Below are positions 60,882 through 64,000 of a stretch of DNA of 64,000 bases, piece after piece (the first letter of the stretch is position 1; each line of letters begins with the position of its first letter). This DNA comes from Variovorax sp. PBL-E5 (GTDB lineage Bacteria; Pseudomonadota; Gammaproteobacteria; Burkholderiales; Burkholderiaceae_C). Location: contig NZ_LR594671.1 of assembly GCF_901827185.1 (NCBI RefSeq), forward strand, positions 372,001 to 436,000, in the 5' to 3' direction. The translations under genes were made by a program, and so were the position numbers. A model generated the notes under the pieces. The model did no database searches and was not told where the DNA came from. It worked only from the letters and a program-made list of their open reading frames with translations.

Positions 60882-62492
60882 TCAGTAGGCGCGCACGTCG
60901 GGCCAGTGCGTCTGGATGCCGGCGCGGTGCAACATCGCCTGGAAGGCGAGCAGCCGTGCATCGCCGGCCTGCACCTGGTGCGGCGTGGTGCCGGTGTCCA
61001 GGCAATGCGCGGCCAGCATGCCGGCCGCTTCGCCGACGTTCCACTCCACCGGGTGCAGCCGGTAGCAGCCGTTGGTGATGTGCGTGGTGGCAATGTTCTT
61101 GCCGCCGGCCAGCAGGTTCGTCATGCGCCGCGGCAGCAGGGCGCCGAGCGGGATCTCGAAGGGGCACGACGGCACGTCGATGTAGTTGTCGCCACCCGTC
61201 GAAGGGTGCAGGTCGATGCGGTACATGCCGACCCCCACGCTGTCGCGGTAGCGCAGCGCGCCCTGGTCGCCGCGCACGGCATGCGACAGGTGCTGCTCGA
61301 CGATGCGCGTCACGCCGAGGATGCGCCGGCTCTCGCGGATGTACGGCGCCATGGCCAATCCGTGCGCCGTGCCCGTGATGTCGCCGCGCAGCCGCAGACC
61401 TGGAAAGCCCGTGCCGCCGTCGGCGCGCGGCGCCTCGGTCTGCAGCCAGTAGAAGACCGCGTGCGACAGCTCGGCAGCGGCCTCGAGGTGGCGCGCCTTC
61501 TCGGCTTCGGGCACGTCGATGATCGTGCCCTCCATGTAGTCGATCATCGGCCAGTTCACGAGGCAGATGTCCGAGGCATAGGCACCCGGCACGAAGTTGC
61601 GCCGCGCTGCGATGCGCCTGAAGGTCCAGAGGTTCTCGTCGCCGCCGCCCTTGCGCTGGTCGGCGTCCACCTGCAGCGGATCGTCGTCCGGATTGGGCGT
61701 GAAGGAGCGCTCGACGATCTCCAGCGTGCGCGGATGCGGCGCCTTGAAGCCCAGCAGCGGCCCGCCCCAGAAGTGCGGCTGGTACCCGCGCCAGAAGTCG
61801 TAGTTGCGCGGCTTGTCGATCGTGTGGTCGCCGTCCACGTGGTCGATCGCGAAGCAGATCGATACCGCCTGCACGTTGCGCGGCTGGGCGATGGCGGGTG
61901 CGCTCGGCTCGCCCGTGTCGTCCTGGCTCTCGAAGCCGGTCAGGTACTCGGTGCCGGTCAGCGGCAACAGGTCGCCCAGCTCGGTCGCATCGATCACGAA
62001 GGCAGCGGCCACCGTGACGGTGTCGCCGGTGTCGCGATGGCGCAGCGACACGGCGCGCACCGTATCTCCCTGCGTCTCGGCGGCCACGGGGCGGTAGGGC
62101 TGCAGCACCGTCAGCCGGCCGCTGCCGCGGTGAGGGGCCAGCATGGCTTCGAGCACGGCCAGGCCCACGCGCGGCTCGGCGCAGACGCGGCTGACCCAGC
62201 CGGCGCCCGGATTGAGTTCATTCCATGCGCGGCTGGCCGCGGTCAGCGGATAGTGGTCGCGGTAGTAGCGGCGGATGCCGTCGCGCAGCGCGCGATAGCG
62301 GCGCGTGACGCCGAACTGCTCGACCCAGCTGTGCTCGTCGGGCGGCACGGCCTGGCTGGTGAGCTGGCCGCCGATCCAGTCGTATTCCTCGCTCATCACC
62401 ACCGTGCGGCCGGCTTCGAGTGCGCCCAGCGCCGCGGCAACGCCGCCCAGGCCGCCGCCGACCACCAGGATGTCCGTCTTCAGTTCTCGCAT
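60882..62492 (-). CDS. FAD-dependent oxidoreductase (PF12831-like)
   Basis: A 536-residue flavoprotein: the dinucleotide motif ILVVGGGLGGVAAALGALEAGR at residues 8-29, VVMSEEYDWIGGQLTSQ, AAFVIDATELGDLLPL, and near the C-terminus LLAGGKNIATTHI with RLHPVEWNVGEAAGMLA, the layout of FAD_oxidored family proteins. These are often found next to sugar importers and are poorly characterised. It may oxidise the imported sugar or polyol. It is between the LacI gene (38 bases upstream) and the receptor gene. No signal peptide; cytoplasmic. Confidence 0.88.
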   Translation of the reverse strand: MRELKTDILVVGGGLGGVAAALGALEAGRTVVMSEEYDWIGGQLTSQAVPPDEHSWVEQFGVTRRYRALRDGIRRYYRDHYPLTAASRAWNELNPGAGWVSRVCAEPRVGLAVLEAMLAPHRGSGRLTVLQPYRPVAAETQGDTVRAVSLRHRDTGDTVTVAAAFVIDATELGDLLPLTGTEYLTGFESQDDTGEPSAPAIAQPRNVQAVSICFAIDHVDGDHTIDKPRNYDFWRGYQPHFWGGPLLGFKAPHPRTLEIVERSFTPNPDDDPLQVDADQRKGGGDENLWTFRRIAARRNFVPGAYASDICLVNWPMIDYMEGTIIDVPEAEKARHLEAAAELSHAVFYWLQTEAPRADGGTGFPGLRLRGDITGTAHGLAMAPYIRESRRILGVTRIVEQHLSHAVRGDQGALRYRDSVGVGMYRIDLHPSTGGDNYIDVPSCPFEIPLGALLPRRMTNLLAGGKNIATTHITNGCYRLHPVEWNVGEAAGMLAAHCLDTGTTPHQVQAGDARLLAFQAMLHRAGIQTHWPDVRAY

Positions 62493-62530
62493 GCGTCGTC
62501 GTTGTTGCAGTGGAAGGTTGGGTTGGCGCG

Positions 62531-63562
62531 TCAGCGCGGCGCCGGGCCGAGCGTTTCGCCGCGGATCGGCTCGCAGGGCAGCAGGACCTGCTGCGGCGTC
62601 TGCGCGCTGCGGCCTTCCACCCGGCGAACGAGCATGGCGGTGGCCTGGCGTCCCATCTCCTCGCGCGGAATCGCGAAGGAGGCGAAGCGCGTGCCGCTGC
62701 CCTCGGTGCGGATGTGCGAACCCAATGCCAGCAGCGAGAGATCGGCCGGAAGCCCCAGCCCGCGCGCCTGCGCCGCGCGCTCGAGGCGCACCGCGTCGGC
62801 CAGCTCGACGCAGAAGGCCGCGGTGGCGCCGCTGGCCAGCAATGCATCGAGCAGCTCGCCGTCCGCGGGCGGCAGGTCCTGCAGTTGCAGGACCAGATTC
62901 AAGTCGGTGCCGAGGGCCGCGGTGAATCCCTCCCAGCGGTCCGCCGTCGACTCGGCCGGACCGATGGGCCCGAGGTAGGCCAGACGCCGATGCCCCAGCT
63001 CGCGCGCCTGCCGCACCAGCGCGCCGGTGGCGGTCGCGTAGTCGCCGCCCACGAAGGGCACCGGGCCGCCCGCATCCTCGCGCCGTCCGATCGCGACGAA
63101 GGGGTAGTCGCCCGCGATCAGCTGAGCGAGTTCATCGCGATCGAAGTTCTTGCCCAGCACGATGCAGCCGTCGGCGATGCGCAGGCGGCTCTCCTCGGCG
63201 AATATCTTGCGCTGCGCCTCCTGGCCCGCGCCGGTGAGCAGCAGCAGGTCGTAGCCGCGGGCCTGCGCTTCTTCCTCGATGCCGAACAGGAAGGGCAGGA
63301 AGAAGTCGGCGTGCGCGCTGGGAAAGGCCGGCTCGTAGGTGAAGACGCCCAGGATCCGGTTCGACCCGTTGGCCATGCGGCGGGCGATCGGATCGGGTAC
63401 ATAGCCGGTGTCGCGAATGATCTTCTGCACCCGATCGCGGGTTTCCGCAGGAATACGCACCAGCGCAGGATCGGCCCCGTTGAGCACCAGCGACACCGTG
63501 GCCTGACTCACGCCGGCGAGCTTGGCGATGTGGTGCTGTGTCAGGCGACGGGTCGTGGCCAT
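62531..63562 (-). CDS. LacI-family transcriptional regulator
   Basis: A 343-residue repressor: N-terminal helix-turn-helix (HHIAKLAGVSQATVSLVLNG, residues 10-29) with the hinge ETRDRVQKIIRDTGYVPDPIARRM, and a periplasmic-binding-like sensor domain. It starts at ATG 63562 on the minus strand, upstream of the FAD oxidoreductase and importer genes, so it is the probable autoregulated repressor of the operon. A perfect 16-base palindrome lies 38 bases upstream of its start (63600-63615). Confidence 0.93.
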   Translation of the reverse strand: MATTRRLTQHHIAKLAGVSQATVSLVLNGADPALVRIPAETRDRVQKIIRDTGYVPDPIARRMANGSNRILGVFTYEPAFPSAHADFFLPFLFGIEEEAQARGYDLLLLTGAGQEAQRKIFAEESRLRIADGCIVLGKNFDRDELAQLIAGDYPFVAIGRREDAGGPVPFVGGDYATATGALVRQARELGHRRLAYLGPIGPAESTADRWEGFTAALGTDLNLVLQLQDLPPADGELLDALLASGATAAFCVELADAVRLERAAQARGLGLPADLSLLALGSHIRTEGSGTRFASFAIPREEMGRQATAMLVRRVEGRSAQTPQQVLLPCEPIRGETLGPAPR

Positions 63563-63599
63563 GGTGCCGAAGAAGATTGCTGATGCGTATTACCGAATA

Positions 63600-63615
63600 G
63601 ATAATGCGCATTATC
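63600..63615. promoter_or_regulatory. Perfect 16-bp palindrome, candidate LacI operator
   Basis: GATAATGCGCATTATC is its own reverse complement with the central CG typical of LacI/GalR operators. A half-similar sequence (TGATGCGTATTACC) lies 19 bases nearer the gene at 63581-63594, so two operators may flank the regulator's promoter. Confidence 0.75.
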
Positions 63616-63702
63616 AGAAGATCGATTTAATAATCAAGAGAAACAGGGGGAGGGATTTCCCCCCCCTCATTGCGACTTGTCGGATAGCGGCCGTCCTGCC
63701 GC

Positions 63703-64000
63703 TCAACGCCTGTCGAAACAGCCTCCCGCGTAGTAGGCCTTGTCGCCCCCTTCGACGAATGGCACCTTGATGGGCTTGCCCTCGTTGCGCCAGCCATCGA
63801 CACGCTTGTAGCCTGCCGATGCCAGCTCGCCCATGAGTTCGTCATGGCGCTGGATGCGATAGGGACACACCGCGAAGCCGACGCTGTTGAGCGTGTGCAT
63901 CGTGCGGTCCGGGTGCGCGGCCGTCGTGTTCAGCACGATGCGTCGGGGCTTGACCGGAAGCGCGGCGAGGATCTCGCCGATGCGCGTGGGCAGGTATTGC
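63703..64000 (-). CDS. C-terminal part of a putative methyltransferase (TIGR04325-like)
   Basis: The frame is open from base 64000 to the stop at 63703; 98 codons are visible, so the 5' part is outside the window. It reads YLPTRIGEILAALPVKPRRI, then VLNTTAAHPDRTMHTLNSVG, FAVCPYRIQRHDELMGELAS and a final AYYAGGCFDRR. The combination NTTxxH, TLNSVGFAVCPYRI and a domain ending in CFD is what I associate with the TIGR04325 putative methyltransferase family, found in surface-polysaccharide regions. It is separated from the LacI gene by a 140-base gap that holds the palindromic operator and a run of G and C (63646-63670) resembling a weak terminator. Confidence 0.6.
   Translation of the reverse strand, partial: QYLPTRIGEILAALPVKPRRIVLNTTAAHPDRTMHTLNSVGFAVCPYRIQRHDELMGELASAGYKRVDGWRNEGKPIKVPFVEGGDKAYYAGGCFDRR

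Noticed and set aside
63627..63845. 72-codon minus-strand frame running past 63703
   Set aside because: A different frame of the methyltransferase-like tail, whose frame is open to the window end and contains recognisable motifs.

Overview
The window is about 64 kb of very GC-rich bacterial chromosome, densely packed with genes. It most resembles a betaproteobacterium of the Burkholderiales, family Comamonadaceae, probably Variovorax or a close relative. The inference rests on the complete atpIBEFHAGDC operon, the lipB-lipA pair behind a DUF493 gene and a D-amino-acid aminotransferase, a Bug/TctC-type orphan receptor, a giant (~1600-residue) NAD-dependent glutamate dehydrogenase, and many substrate-specific uptake clusters. 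No phage, integrase, transposase or CRISPR array was seen.

Layout. 1-7352 (minus strand): an EamA-type exporter cut by the window edge, an SLC13/ArsB-like permease and an acyl-CoA synthetase; a threonine/serine dehydratase; then aminotransferase-DUF493-lipB-lipA, the lipoylation genes. 7470-14829 (plus): ATP synthase operon with a promoter and a rho-independent terminator. 14841-18706: HpcH/HpaI aldolase, LysR regulator and, divergent from it, a TctC-type receptor plus a TauD-type dioxygenase. 18819-24910: ROK repressor, ribose-type sugar ABC transporter and a Gfo/Idh/MocA dehydrogenase, probably one sugar or polyol uptake unit. 25078-34171: CBS-domain protein, methyltransferase, exported YbhB-like protein, class I FBP aldolase (minus), NAD-glutamate dehydrogenase, DUF3617 protein and a cyclic-nucleotide-binding protein without a DNA-binding domain.

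34193-36336 (minus): lemA and two TPM-domain genes. 36382-39261 (plus): Rossmann protein, NTF2-like protein, YheT hydrolase and a conserved hypothetical, closed by a bidirectional terminator. 39289-46804: membrane-anchored cytochrome c, then an RND tripartite pump (outer-membrane channel, pump, adaptor) divergent from its TetR repressor with an AcrR-like operator between. 46838-47789: tRNA-Arg(CCG), terminator and two small genes.

47826-55529: LysR regulator divergent from a six-gene cluster (M81/MlrC peptidase, family-5 solute-binding protein, two deacetylase-fold proteins, two SDRs) that looks like an uncharacterised catabolic pathway. 55682-56578: Tat-exported aldo/keto reductase. 56627-63562 (minus): LacI regulator, FAD oxidoreductase and a complete MalEFGK-type importer, with a perfect palindromic operator upstream of the regulator. 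63703-64000: end of a methyltransferase-like gene.

The most unusual signal is a ~90-bp element of consecutive hairpins present four times (14708, 23618, 35737 reversed, 41528 reversed). Every copy is in the same orientation as the gene before it and starts only 2-6 bases after that gene's stop codon. In one case it is read in frame as the N-terminus of the next protein. The second candidate for new biology is the 48956-55529 cluster, whose second deacetylase has lost most of its metal-site residues.
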